A stretch of 29,866 nucleotides of DNA from contig NMRA01000278.1 of assembly GCA_002633005.1 (NCBI GenBank), positions 536,864-566,729 on the forward strand, given 5' to 3'. A program made the translations under genes and the position numbers. The notes under the pieces were generated by a model. It ran no database searches and was not told the DNA's origin. It saw only the letters and a program-made list of their open reading frames with translations. Below are positions 1 through 13,700 of the stretch, piece after piece. The DNA is from Phoronis australis. Taxonomy: Eukaryota; Phoronida; Phoronidae. Numbering within the stretch: position 1 is the first letter of the stretch; every line of letters starts with the position of its first letter.

Positions 1-383
1 GCCGAATGAAAGTAATCGTGAGTGTTGCTGTGTTGCAAAATCTCTTATCCTGGGCCGATTTGAAAAATTCAAAGTTGTACTCATATTTGTTTTCGCTCCT
101 CTTTTCAAATATTACAGTAAAAACTACGTAAAACTCTCTCCATAAAAAGTACAGTCTGCTAGCTAGACTGTAATCAGCTGATCATATCCGCATGAGCGAA
201 GCCAATTATCCTTGCTCGTGACTCGATGACTAGAGCTGCTTGGCGGCATCCCTTTGATCGTGAGCCGAGAGCGACTCAGCCAAGGTGGATAAATACGGTC
301 TAGTTCAATTTTCCATACCCCACCGTTTACCTTAACCACTGGGGTTAGAACCAATCTTATTTAGTGGGAATGTTCATAGCATG
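1..383 (-). mobile_element. Arm of inverted-repeat element, copy 1
   Basis: These 383 bases are a near-perfect reverse complement of 4238-4620, differing by scattered substitutions. The outer end reads TTAGTGGGAATGTTC then ATAGCATG. The copy reaches the window edge, so its inner part may continue outside. The short open frame on the minus strand at 163-354 is part of the repeat and has no protein-like features. Confidence 0.85.
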
Positions 384-1546
384 GAAGCCGTCTCTATAGC
401 TGGCTCTCTGTTCACTAATTCTGTAACTGCTGATTCAGGAACTGCTACTAAATAGTAACTTTAAGTTGACTAAACTGACTTTAACTGACTTCCAACTTAA
501 TTCATTTTGATAGCTGACAGGTCACTACTGCGAGTACCTGGAGTGAGTATTTATACTCTCTTACAATGTTCTGGAACTTCTCACCAATTCAAACACATAC
601 TCAAAACTTTCCAAATTCTACCCAATCATTCTACAAAGCTATCATGGGCTCTAAAATGTTTAAGACTATGGTTCTAGGTTGATCACTAATAAACTGGAAT
701 CTTCTGGAATCTTCTCTAATATTCTAATGCAAACAAATTACATCATCACTGGCCTGACCTCATGGGTTATGTAAATCTAGTGCTATCTGCTAGTAAACAA
801 ACCAGTGTCAGTCTACTTGTGACAAACTGACATAAACTTAATAAACTGAATGCAGTTTACTGACGTTGCTTTCACAGGACAATTCATAGTCATTTTACTT
901 GTTTTCATGACACCTTACAAACAAGAGTGCGAGATCGCTGTGTGATGCATGTGAAAAACTGTGGGTTGTATTATAATATGCCAACCCCACATATCAAAGC
1001 TGACTTGTCAGTGATATGTTTTACTTCAATTTCATGGGAATTGAAAAACCCAATGTCGGAGAGCCGTTTTTATGACTGTTTAGATTTAGGAAACGACTAT
1101 CAGTGTATCATGAAATATGGATTGAGTGAAAAATAGTTGCTCAGACTATCTGTGGCTGTATTCCTTTATTTTCACACAGAAGGCAACATATTTCCAAACC
1201 GTACGTGAGGAAATATTAATGTACCCATTGTGGAGGGCGACAGTTTTTGAAGGAAAAATGATCAACTACACCTAAAATTCACAAGCTATAAGGTAGGAGA
1301 TTTCAAACAGTGAAATTTAACAACCTCATTTTTATTCGTCAGAATTCACATTACTATGATTGTTGTTTGGTGGGATGGTCCAATACATTTGTACACAAAA
1401 ATGTCTGAAATATTCGTGGATAATAGAAATAATAGGCTTTTCTTTGACCAACAGGGCTCTTGTCCACTAAATGTTGAGACAGACATTGAGTAAAAATTGA
1501 TCCCTCAGTCCACAACGCCTAGAGCCAACAAAGACAAAACATCTAC
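384..1546. other. Non-coding, downstream intron
   Basis: Lies past the donor of exon 17. It is AT-rich, and I see no exon, no clear tandem repeat and no recognisable mobile element. The short open frame at 927-1136 looks random. Confidence 0.5.
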
Positions 1547-1738
1547 CTTTGACATTGAAGGAGGGGTGACATCTACAACCACTCCTGCAGACTCATGCTT
1601 GGTATTCAGTTGTGCTCCATTGATGGCCACCACCTTGAAGAAATACTTGGCACCATTGATCAGTGGGATGGACAGGTTCTTTATGATGGTGCCATTACCA
1701 ACAGCAACAGTCTCATAGGCACCAACGGAGGGATAGTA
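1547..1738 (-). CDS. Exon 17: FN3-like repeat, second half; last exon visible
   Basis: The acceptor is AATTTTCTAG. It has 64 codons in phase 0, encoding YYPSVGAYETVAVGNGTIIK, NGAKYFFKVVAINGAQLN and AGVVVDVTPPSMSK. NGT and NLS sequons are present. The donor AAG|GTAGAT is weak. Unspliced reading would end at a TGA at 1497. I prefer splicing because D-V-T-P-P normally opens another repeat. More exons are expected beyond the left edge. Confidence 0.82.
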
Positions 1739-4700
1739 CTAGAAAATTATAATTAATTATTATGTTAATATAACATCGCTATCAGCGGCCACACGTTTGT
1801 AAGCTCAAAGGGTGGGATATGTTTAAAAAAATTATGAATGATAGGGGTGCCAAACAGTTAAGCAATGTAACCTGTTATATTTTTGCAAAAATACATCACT
1901 TCATTCTTTTGCCATCCAAGCGAAGACAATTTGACCAAAATCTAAATTTCTGAGTCAAAAGTTGGCGTGATCGCAACAAAATTTCAGTTTCAAATCGATT
2001 TAAACTAAAAAAGAGCTATGAAAATCACAACAACATATCATGTTCGTGTAATAGTGTGTTCGATGGGATTGCTTTCTTCCCAGTGGGCAAAAGGTCTTCA
2101 TCAAACCTCGATATCTCAGTACATTCTGATGCCCACTCATGTTGTAGCCACCCAGCTTGTCAGTGCTACATCAATGCAGCTAAACGTGATGAGTTGGTTC
2201 ATTAATTTTGCTCAGTGCTTGCGCTCACAGTTGTCTCTGAAAGTGCTCACTCGACATATTGACACAATTTAGAAGCAGAATGTAAACCAGCAACGCTAAG
2301 CCATGCAAGCAGTCAATGACACATTAGCTGTTAGCCAATCACAAAAGAGAAGTCAGATATTCGAATTAAATTATCAACTGGTACCAAGATACATCTTATT
2401 GTTTACACTATGTACTCTCAACTATATCTGTCATTGAACTATGTACTCTCAACTATATCTGTCATTGAACTATGTACTCTCAACAATATCTGTCATTGAA
2501 CTATGTGCTCTCAACTATATCTGTCATTGAACTAATGTACTCTCAACTATATCTGTCATTGAACTATGTACTCTCAACTATATCTGTCATTGAACCTAAT
2601 TTTAGCCCCGAGCTACATAGATCTGACTCCAAAAACGAAGATATATTAATTACACAGTCATTTTCTTCACTTTGCATGGATTCTTTAAGAGAAATGAAGA
2701 CTCAAACCAGATTTTTATGCCATAAAAGCAATTGATTACTTTAAAATCAGTAAAAGTTGGTGTCTCTAGTAAATAGCCAGCATTACGTAGCATTCTCTTG
2801 TTTATCTCTAGTTTGGAATACTTCATAGGTGCCTAGCGTAGTCACCTTCCATCCATGTCTTGAACACTTCCAAATGGCCATTAGCTGGTCTACTCACAAA
2901 ATGAAAGACAGCTGACATGGACTCATGATGTTGTAGGAAAACACTAAACTTTTGTCCAAGAGAATGAGACAAACATACCTGGATGGTGATGCCACTGTGA
3001 AACTGGNTGTCATTGAACTATGTACTCTCAACTATACCTGTCATTGAACTATGTACTCTCAACTATATCTGTCATTGAACTATGTACTCTCAACTATATC
3101 TGTCATTGAACCTAATTTTAGCCCCGAGCTACATAGATCTGACTCCAATAACGAAGATATATTTACACAGTCATTTTCTTCACTTTGCATGGATTCTTTA
3201 AGAGAAATAAAGGCTCAAACCAGATTTTTATGCCATAAAAGCAATTGACTACTTTCAAATCAGTAAAAGTTGGTGCCTCTAGTAAATAGCCAGCATTACA
3301 TAGCATTCTCTTGTTTATCTCTAGTTTGGAATACTTCATAGGTGCCTAGCGTAGTCACCTTCCATCCATGTCTTGAACACTTCCAAATGGCCATTAGCTG
3401 GTCTACTCACAAAATGAAAGACAGCTGACATGGACTCATGATGTTGTAGGAAAACACTAAACTTTTGTCCAAGAGAATGAGACAAACATACCTGGATGGT
3501 GATGCCACTGTGAAACTGGTATACAGTGAGCCTGTATTCTGCAATGCCTGACTCAGCATCACTGTACTCCCACGAGAGCACAAGTCGGTCGTTATACTTC
3601 TGATATCTACATCAAAGCAAAACAACGTTAATCTGACATTCAAGTGGATTTCACACATCGAGAGCTTTTGTTACATAATTACAAATACGACGACCTGTGA
3701 CCCTCTTCAAAAGATTAACGCGAGTTTTACAAAACAAAGTGTTGGATGGCATGCACGAATGACTACATCCAAATAGTATGTCTCCAGGATTATTTATCAG
3801 AATCGTCAAAATAGCCAATAGGTGGCACTGATTACAACAAACCCATCCTAGATTATAGAAAACAATTTGCTAAATTTCAAGATCCATCAAGCAGCCCCGC
3901 GGACTGAGACAAACGTAACAAAATAAGGTAGGTGGACCAGAAGTTTGCTCCACTCCAAACAAGTCATCCCCACTTGTTACTTTCAAACAAAAACAATCTC
4001 CAAATTTCAGAAAGATCCTCCAAGTAGTTTAAGAGATATAACGTGTGTCATTTGTATTTATTTTGTTAAATGCTGCAAATATCCCATCATGGTAGAAAGC
4101 AATGTTTCATGGGAAAAATGCCCTTCCACGCATAGGGCATGGGTTTTTCAAAACTATTTACAGCTAATTAAAACACCACTTCATGAAATTCTAATTTGAA
4201 TCGAAATCACCCTACTCTACAGCAACTTTTAACTGAACATGCTATGAACATTCCCACTAAATAAGATTGGTTCTAACCCCGGTGTGTAAGGTAAACGGCG
4301 GGGTATGGAAAATTGAACTAGACCGTATTTATCCACCTTGGCTGAGACGCGCTCGGCTCATGCTCAAAGGGATGCCGCCAAGCTGCTCTATTCATCGAGT
4401 CACGAGCGAGGATAATTGACTTCGCTCATGCGGATATGATCAGCTGGTTACAGTCTAGCCTAACAACTGTACTTTTTATGGAGAGATTTTTACGTAGTTT
4501 TTACTGTAATATTTGAAAAGAGGAGCGAAAACAAATACGAATACAACTTTGAATTTTTCAAATCGGCCCAGGATAAGAGATTTTGCAACACAGAAACACT
4601 CACGATTACTTTCATTCGGCGCGCACGAATACAAAAATATAGGACCCAAGTTAGGATTGTATAAATGTAGAACTACTCCGTGTGTTATTTAGGTTTTGGA

Positions 4701-7700
4701 AAAAATGCATTTTAATACTCAAAATACGTTTTGTATAGCTATTACAAGCTCTAAAACGACTTTGTGTAATTTCATTGAGATCGTTCTTTGTCATCCGTCA
4801 AACCGGAAACTTCCGAGATGTGACTCTGCGAGCGCACTCACCTTGCACGTTACAGCCGTTTAAGTGAAAAACAATCTAGTAAACGCCATTTTCTTGCATA
4901 ATCCTCCGCCTTTTGTAACAAAAAAGTCTATCGTCGATGACCCGCACACGCACGCTCACTCACTCTCATACGCAGACGACCTTCAAAACAAACGTCACGT
5001 GACAACAACATGTGTGTTCATCCAGAGATTTTTCTCGTGTTGTGGAGTACGATGTAGCGCACATTTGGACTTAATCGCAATTAATCTGGACTCCACAGGA
5101 ACTTTAAAAATTGTAAAACATCAGGAAGATTTCAGGTAATTTGTTGAGTCGAAACTATATTTTTATTCAAGAGTACAAGTTTTCCTATTGACGATCGCGA
5201 TTCAGCGACGCATCAGTCGGCAAGTTTTCGCCCTGTGATGAGCACAATTTTTTGAAAAATTATCGTAATTTAACAACGGAAGTTGATAGCAATGCACCAC
5301 AATTTTGTAGAAAGGCTGTCATAGGCTACAAATACGTCACAGAGCGTAAATTTGATGAATCCTAGCTTCCGATTTTACCCGTTTGGGAAACCGGGTTTCA
5401 ACTGCCGTAGGCTCACTACAATAAGCGTCCCCTCCCCGTGAAATGAATTTTTCTAAGCGTTTGTTTGAGCCAATACAGTATACAGCTTTCCACCAAGGCT
5501 AGGTGATGCAAGACATTATTACTTGTTCTTTGTTGCATTATAGTAACTGGTCTTGGCTAATTATCATTTTATGGCCTGGTCATCCATTCAGCCCAAAGTA
5601 GTTCCAGAGGTGGCTTATCAGCCAATTATTCACGCATGCTGACTCACAATAGAAGCCTGATAAGAGCGAAGGTGGATAAATGCGGTGTTCCTACAGTTTC
5701 TTGTTTTAGTGGATGTGTTCACGACATGATGGACCAAAGAGCATTTTGGGACATTTACAAATTAAAATCTCGTTTTAGTTGAGAAAGTGTCAACAGTGAT
5801 GTTATAAATCAATACATACTAAATATTAGTCTTCTTACCTGGCACCTGGATTGTCAGTGTCGGAGATGGTTACAAGAGTTGGCGGGGTCAAGTCAATTAT
5901 GTAACCATTGGAGACAGCACTGGTGGTTGCTGTGGCACCATTTTCAGCTGTCACCTTAATTGCAACCCGATCAGAATGCTTCAGGGCAAAATGGTGTTCA
6001 TCGAACAGTCGATCTGTGTTTGGCCGGCCTGGGAAGGACTCGAGTAGAGCGCTGTTCACCAACACATCAACATCATACTTTGTGATGTTCGACTCTGGAT
6101 CACTGAAACCTGCAATATGAACAGGATGACACATAGTAAAACATATTATTTACTTCACATACAGATTGTGTACTGGCCTAATTATGTAATTGTGACCACA
6201 CAGAGATTAATCAAACCATTCTACATTACCCTCCCACTGGGCTTTGATAGTTGTGATATCTCTACTATATGCCATGTCAGCCAGTCCACCTCTGCCATCT
6301 GTCACTCTTCCTTGGACAGGTGGGGTTAGGTCAACTCTCACTGAAATGGTAATTTACATTAATTTTTTATAAATGTAAGAATACATGATTTTTAAGCAGT
6401 TTAATGCAATATTGACAGAGATCAACTTAACACGAAACATAAAACTTCAAGAAACATATTTCATACACAGACATTTCAATGTAATCCAAGTGTTGCACAA
6501 GTCAATCAAAATTCATAACTTCATTACACTGCCAAGGCTATGGGCGCCGCATATTACCATGATTCCGGCTTTTACGAATACCCTGTGGTAGCTTACGTTC
6601 ACTTACCACCATCAGAGCTTCCATTTACATATTTGGGAACGAGACCTCTGTTGGAGGCCGTTACCATAGTGTAGTACACAGCATTGTGGGTGAGACTGAG
6701 TCCCGTCTTACAGTAGGTCTTCTGTCGGTAACTAAGCATGACATCAGTATTATTCGTGAGATCGTAACCACCAGCAGTAGAACCCATGCGCACAAAATAC
6801 CTGAAATAGTGAGCTGTATACATGACAGACCAAACCTCAGAGTGTGCGCTGTATAAAATACCTGAAATAGTGAACTGTATACATGACAGACCAAACCTCA
6901 GAGTGTGCGCTGTACAAAATACCTGAAATAGTGAACTGTATACATGACAGACCAAACCTAAGAGTGTGCGCTGTACAAAATACCTGAAATAGTGAGCTGT
7001 ATATATGACAGACCAAACTTCATTAACAGAGCACTTCTGACACGTCTGCATTGTGCAATTCAGTTATTCTTAAAATTTAGGAAAGTTTAGATTAGCTGTA
7101 CATAGAGAATTACATGCGACTCATTATTTGAGTAAAGCATAAAATACTGATCCAATTTCATCAATTGACAGTGTCTGANCATGACAGACCAAACCTAAGA
7201 GTGTGCGCTGTACAAAATACCTGAAATAGTGAGCTGTATATATGACAGACCAAACCTCAGAGTGTGCGCTGTACAAAATACCTGAAATAGTGAGCTGTAT
7301 ATATGACAGACCAAACTTCATTAACAGAGCACTTCTGACACGTCTGCATTGTGCAATTCAGTTATTCTTAAAATTTAGGAAAGTTTAGATTAGCTGTACA
7401 TAGAGAATTACATGCGACTCATTATTTGAGTAAAGCACAAAATACTGATCCAATTTCATCAATTGACAGTGTCTGAAGAACACCTCACATAAGTTTGAAA
7501 ACTTACACCCAAGACACTCCATACGAACACAACTGTTAGATCTAATTAACATCCCACAAGAGGTTCAGGAGATACATATTCAACAGATGGCAGAAGCCTG
7601 GAGAACGCCAATATGCATCCACGTAAATTATGTATGTGGGAGAAAAAAAAACGCATGCAATTCGGGTTTCTCAACTCAGTCCTTCATGTTAATAAGAATT

Positions 7701-10700
7701 GGGTTGAGTGAAAATTGATTTCATGCCATTATAATGCTAAAGAGTAGTGGATATAAACTCACTTCATTATCCCAGAGTGAGGATCAAAGAAATACTGCCA
7801 GTGAGCACATAGCTGTGTATTGTCACTAGTGAACTGTAGATCATGCTTGTAGTTTAATCCATCGTAAACGATTCCAGCAATGGGTGGCGACTTGTCGACT
7901 AGCAGAGGGCTTTCACCGTGCCCAGCCACAAACAGTTCAACTACAATGTAAATACTATTTGAAGAGCCATGTCAAACATATAAAGATGTAGAAATCAAAT
8001 TTGGACAAAAATTGTCCAAAAATCTGGATGACAAACAGAACAAGAGCAACGTGGAGAGTTGAAATGCGCCCACAAATGCATGGCAAATGGTTTGCTTCTA
8101 GGAGTGTTTATTTGGAATATAAGTATGACCACTAGATGGTGCAAAATACATCGAATCCATCCGAAAGCTGGTATGTGTCATCAAAGCTATTTGTCAAATT
8201 TCATAAAATCTGTCGAGGAACTTCTGAGAAGCCAAGGAAAACGAAAAAGGAAATTGACACTAGAAGGCTATAGGTAAAAAAAATAACTGCCACCAAGAGG
8301 CACCACAGTAAGTGAAGTTGTCGGAAAATCGTTGTCAGACTTCCTCTTCCCATTAGAAACATGCATGCCAATTTCAACAACCATCCTTTGGTTGATAGAG
8401 GGGCCGACAATAAATAACAAGACTTGGAAACAATAAAAATGGCCACTACGTGGTGCAAAATATCACTAATCAAATTGAAAACCGGAGAATGCCCTCAACT
8501 CGATAATAGTTGCCTATCTGCCAAATTTCATGAAAATCTGTGGAGGACAATGAAGATTATAAACTGAGGTTGTCAAGTTCATATAAATACACTTGTTAAA
8601 TTTAATAAAGATCCTGCTGAGGGTCTAGGTGATACATCCATGAGCCACTAGGAGGCGCCACAGTTGTTGAAGTCATCAGAAAATCATCGTCAACCATACA
8701 TGCCAATTTCCATAATCATCCTTAGAGTGGTTTGGTTGACAGAAGGGCAGATGCCAAAAACAGACTGGAAAACAATAAAAATAGCCACTAGGTGGTGCAA
8801 AATGCCTCGAATTCAACCAAAAACCACAGGATAGCATCACCTAAGTAACAGACACCTATCTGCAAAATTTTATGAAAATCCATTGACGACCTTTGAAGAT
8901 ACAGACTGAGGTAAACATAAAGAACTAAAACTGCAACTAGGGGGCGCACCAGTAGTACGATCTGTCCGAAAGTCATCAACCTCTGTTGTCAACTACATAA
9001 ATACACCAGTGGAATTCAATAAAGATCCTGAAGTGTTTAGGAGATAAAGCCATGGGCACAAAAACAAACAAAAGTGCCACTAGGAAGCGCCACAGTAGTC
9101 AAAGTCGTCAGAAAATCATCGTCAGCCGCCCTGTTCACGGTAAGAACATTATATGCCAATTTTCAAAATCATCCTTGGAGCGGTTTGGTTGATAGAAGGG
9201 TGGAGGCCAAAAAACACACTCGAAAACAGTAAAAATGGCCACTAGGTGGCACAAAATTCCTCGAATCCATCCAAAAGGATGCCATCATCTCACTAATAGA
9301 TGCCTAACTGCCAAATTTTATAAGTATCTGTTGAGGACTTCCGAACTGTAAAAAACTAAAATTGCCATTAGGGGGCACGCCAGAGGTCGGAGATCCGAAA
9401 ATCACTGTCATCCATTGTCAGCTTCATAAGGAACATATTTGCCATATCTCATCAAGGTCCTGTGAGGGATTTAAGAGATTCAGCTGCAGATGCTGGACGC
9501 CCAGACAGAGATGACAGCAATATGCAACCACATATAAATATGTGGGCGCGTTAAAAAAACACGGCAGTTAGCAAAACCTAAAGGCAGGTCCTCTTGGAAA
9601 GCAGTCTAAACAAGTTACCCTCATTTTCAACATGAAAAAGAACAAAATTAATGCGTTTCAAGTAAAGAAAACAGTACATGGACGTAAATTAATTGCACCA
9701 TTTTCAACACGAAAAAGAACAAAATTAATGCATTTGAAGTAAAGAAAACAGTACATGGACGTAAATTAATAGCACCAAACTGTTGTCATTATTTGAAATA
9801 TTTCTTTAAAATGTTGCACTTTTTCTATAAACAACAAAACTGCCCTTAATAGACAAGTTTGCAGCAGAGTTCACTGCACAGACATGACAACATGACAAAG
9901 CTCAATACCATTGTTGAGTATTTGTAAGCGGATCCATGCTGGTTCACCCTCAGGCATCACAATCTCATCCATAGTCAGCTGTAGGAACATCAACACATCA
10001 GGGTTGTCTGTGCTGACATCTTCGTATGGTCTCAACTTCACATCGTACTTTGAACGTCCTAAGCCAAACTCAACCAGACTGAGACCTGTTAAAGACGTAA
10101 GTCATAATTTCTTGAAGACATAAAAATTCAGTCTGACACAACTTATGATTTGCATTCTTTAAACACGCCTTAGGTATGTGAACAATATCAGCAACTCCCA
10201 CAGGGGATTGTCCGCAGTCACAGCAACCCCAGGTGATTTGTTGGAAATGGACATATTGGTACAGAGACAAGTACGACTTTTGACGCCAAAAACTATTTTG
10301 TCCAACACATACTTACTTAGATCATTTTGCACTCAATAGAGAAGTTCTCACGTTGTCCGTATGACAAAGTGCCCACATTTAACACTCAATAGAGAAGTTC
10401 TCACGTTGTCCGTATGACAAAGTGCCCACATTTAACACTCAATAGAGAAGTTCTCACGTTGTCCGTATGACAAAGTGCCCACATTTAACATTACTGAATT
10501 CAAACTGTAGTATCTTTGTGGCATGATAATTTTATAAACAAAAAAATAAAGGAAGTAATGCAAAGCAATGCACAGATGCTAAACAGGATCAAGACATGAG
10601 GTGCTCCCCTGCACAGACAGCTCATTTCTAAAGGCATTTAATAGATGATTAACAAACCTAAGTATAACTGGGCCATTATTTGCACAAACCTAGTCAAACT

Positions 10701-13700
10701 ACTGCCCAGAAATACTGTAAAAGTTGTTGTGACCTTATGACCTATTTATGTCTGTTCCTGGCACAAACACTTAAAGGTGAAGGCAACCTTTTTCATGTCA
10801 CTTTTAGCAAAAATAAGGTTCGTTGATTATCCCAGACACCGTTTTCACTTATTTACTGCTTTTCGTAATTTAATAAGTACTCCTGGTCTACTCCGGAAGT
10901 GACGTTTTGGGAGGCAAGAATTTCACGCCAATTTCTTTTCATATAGTCTGACTGTGAGAGCAGTCGAGTCAGTCATTGTTCTACCTCGGTTGTGATAAGT
11001 TCGGTCATCGTTTCCTTTTGCTTACGAGTCAGTCAACATGCCACGCTGTTGCTGCGTACTGGGGTGTACTCATTATCGTCTCACGTACCGAGGAAGAACT
11101 ATCCCACTTGCCCGAGTGTCCCGTGACACTCTCCCACTGGAGGGTGATCTGAGCACCCAAACTGCTTACATCCCGCTGTGTGAGTCCCTCGCCACACACC
11201 TGGCACCTTCTAAATAGCTCCTATTCAAGTCCACAATAAACTTATCAAACTTAGGCTCACTGATCTGTTCATTGGCAGATGACGAACTGTCCTCTTCACT
11301 GGATGTCGAACTGGGCCTGTATTCACTCCCACTACTCAACATCGCTGCAGGGCTGCTTACAGGCTCTGGGCTAGAGACAACAGCACAGGGGGAATCACCG
11401 CTAGTTCCCGTAATTGCACGCAATGTGGTACGTTCGGAGGCACGGGTGACAGTAGATGAAGTGCCTCCAGTCACTGTATATAGTGGCCACAGCTCGCGAG
11501 GCTTCTCGCTTCAAAAACGCACTTCTCGGGGTGGGCGACGGGGCACTGCCGGGAATCAACAGCGATGGTATGTTACCCTTCTTCAAGCCTTCTTTCGCAG
11601 GGACCTTCATCAATTCAGCGTACATATCTGTGTCGTAATCTGACGGCAGAAAATGCTTGCCACACACTCGGTAACCCTCCACTAATTTGTATGTTGCGTG
11701 GACGGGTAGCGCTGCATTCTTCACATGAACGAGCTACAGCCAAGTACGGCAAAGTGCGTCATCCTTCGGAAAGCGACACAAGGTACCCAAAGCGCGTGTG
11801 AGACGATAATGAGTACATCCCAGCACGCAGCAAAAGCGTGGCATGTTGACTGACTTGTAAACAAAAGCAAACGACTACCGAACTTATCACAACTGAGGTA
11901 GAACAATGACCGACTCGACAGTTCTCACAGTCAGACTATAATGAAAAGAAATTGGCGCGAAATTCTTGCCTCCCAAAACGTCACTTTCGAAGTAGAGGAC
12001 GAGAAATTAATCAAATTAAGAAAAGCTTTAAGTGAAAAATGTGTCTGGGATAACCAAAGAACCTTATTTTTGCTAAAGTGACATGCAAAAAGGTTGCCTT
12101 CGCCTTTAAACACTGTAGATTGCGCTACTCATTTCTAAAAATAGTGGATAATTTTGAGTTACAGCTTTGAAACCATGAATAGCACAACATGGCACTACTC
12201 ACCAGAGAGGCTATCAGAGGCATTGAAGTCGACAATTAACATATTCAAATCTTCACTGTAGATGAAACCTTCAACAGCGTGGAAGATGGGCGGGGTTATG
12301 TCGATGATCAAAGGTCGGCTGTGACAGACACTCGTCACCAGAGAACCTCCGAAGATGACATTGTTGAGGCCCTATAAGGGACAACATAGAAGCACCAAGG
12401 AGCATTTTTAGCTGAACATTACTTAATGTTAATGCTTGGGCATGAAGTGTTACAACACACCACAAAATTCCAATTACCAGTCATTACCAGTCATTACCAG
12501 TCATTACCAGTCATTACCAGTCATTACAGGTAATGACACGTCATTCCAGCTATATACAGATGGTGAATTAAGCTCAATTACAGTCCTTCTGACAGGAAAT
12601 TACAAGTCATTTTGTCTGAATATTTTTGGCATGTACTGGTTCTTTTAAGGCTATATGTAGGACCTTATCGACAAATCTGCCTTAAGTCAGATAACCTTGA
12701 ACTCAATCAGCAAAACTGTATCAGTAGAATTTGATTCCTGACTTTTCACTTTTACCAAATGAATCAGTCTGCAATTAATTGCGACAAACGATTACCTTAT
12801 TCGCCGTAATAACCGCCCATTATAAACGCCCCCCACACGTTTTCAGAATTTGCTAAAATAAGCGCCAAGTCCATGAACGTGTACGTGCGAAAATTGCCTT
12901 ACCTACAGGCCTAAAATTCTACAGTAACGTCTTCAATTTATCAATAATATCCGACAGTCCTGAAAAAATCATTGTGCGCAGAATTTGTAGACCACGAGAC
13001 TTGCCGCTATGTCGTTATTTAGCCGTGACTATACACTTCAAATTTCCGCCATGCCAAGTCAAAACGAACACAAAAGTTCTGCTGACCTTGCCAGGACCAA
13101 TGGTGTGGACTTTCAGAACAGAAGTAGTGTACTTGTCTATGGGTGAATTGTTTTGTATATATTTCCCGCTTTCAACAGGAATCCAAATTTTTTGTACACG
13201 TGAAAACCGCGAATCGAAGACTAATAAAAAGCTTGGTCAGTGTTAAAAGCACGTGGCCAGGAAGCGCGCGCTACATACATGAACCTGTCATCAAAGACAT
13301 TAGTCGGGAACTATCCATTCATGAAACGGGTAGCATATCGGTAAGAAGTGAGGCACTAACTTCCAACAGTTTCTAATAACTATAAAAAATGTTTTCGTTA
13401 TTTTTAAGGTGAATTGTTTGATTAACCATAATTGGTGTTTTTAAGCCAAATATCTGATAAAATGACCACTGACAGTGAATGCTTACACACCCTTACACCA
13501 AAAATAACTGTCAGATAATCACGTACGCATCCAGCCACACGGCGACTAATATGGGCCTTACCGAGACAAACGTCGAATTTTTTTTAGCACGAGACCGGCA
13601 AGTGCTGAATGAAACACGCTCTGGTTTAGGCCTACTGCTTGTGCAAATTTCTTTAGATACAATGCACATCTAGCTCATTAGATTGCGTGGCTCTGGCCAA

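Larger units (their letters stand above)
10775..12105. mobile_element. Kolobok-like foldback transposon with THAP remnant
   Basis: The 310-bp left arm (10775-11084) and the 308-bp right arm (11798-12105) are inverted copies starting AGGTGAAGGCAACC / AGGCGAAGGCAACC. TTAA flanks both ends (10771-10774 and 12106-12109), as a target-site duplication. Family knowledge: TTAA duplications together with a THAP DNA-binding domain are features of Kolobok elements. Unusually, the arms extend into coding sequence, so both hold the ATG and first cysteines of the THAP domain. The catalytic region is missing, so this copy is non-autonomous and dead. Confidence 0.82.

Noticed and set aside
2979-3006. A second copy of the exon 16 donor end
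   Set aside because: It stops at the lone N and lies in a duplicated block, so it is best explained as an assembly duplicate.
6599-7051. Extension of exon 13 through the 61-bp array
   Set aside because: The frame is open, but the acceptor at 6800 gives perfect phase with exon 12 and family-like sequence starts there. Kept as a finding about alternative acceptors.
12974-13376. Overlapping open frames inside the TA-flanked element
   Set aside because: No transposase motif (no DDE/D spacing, no DNA-binding signature), and the two frames overlap each other.
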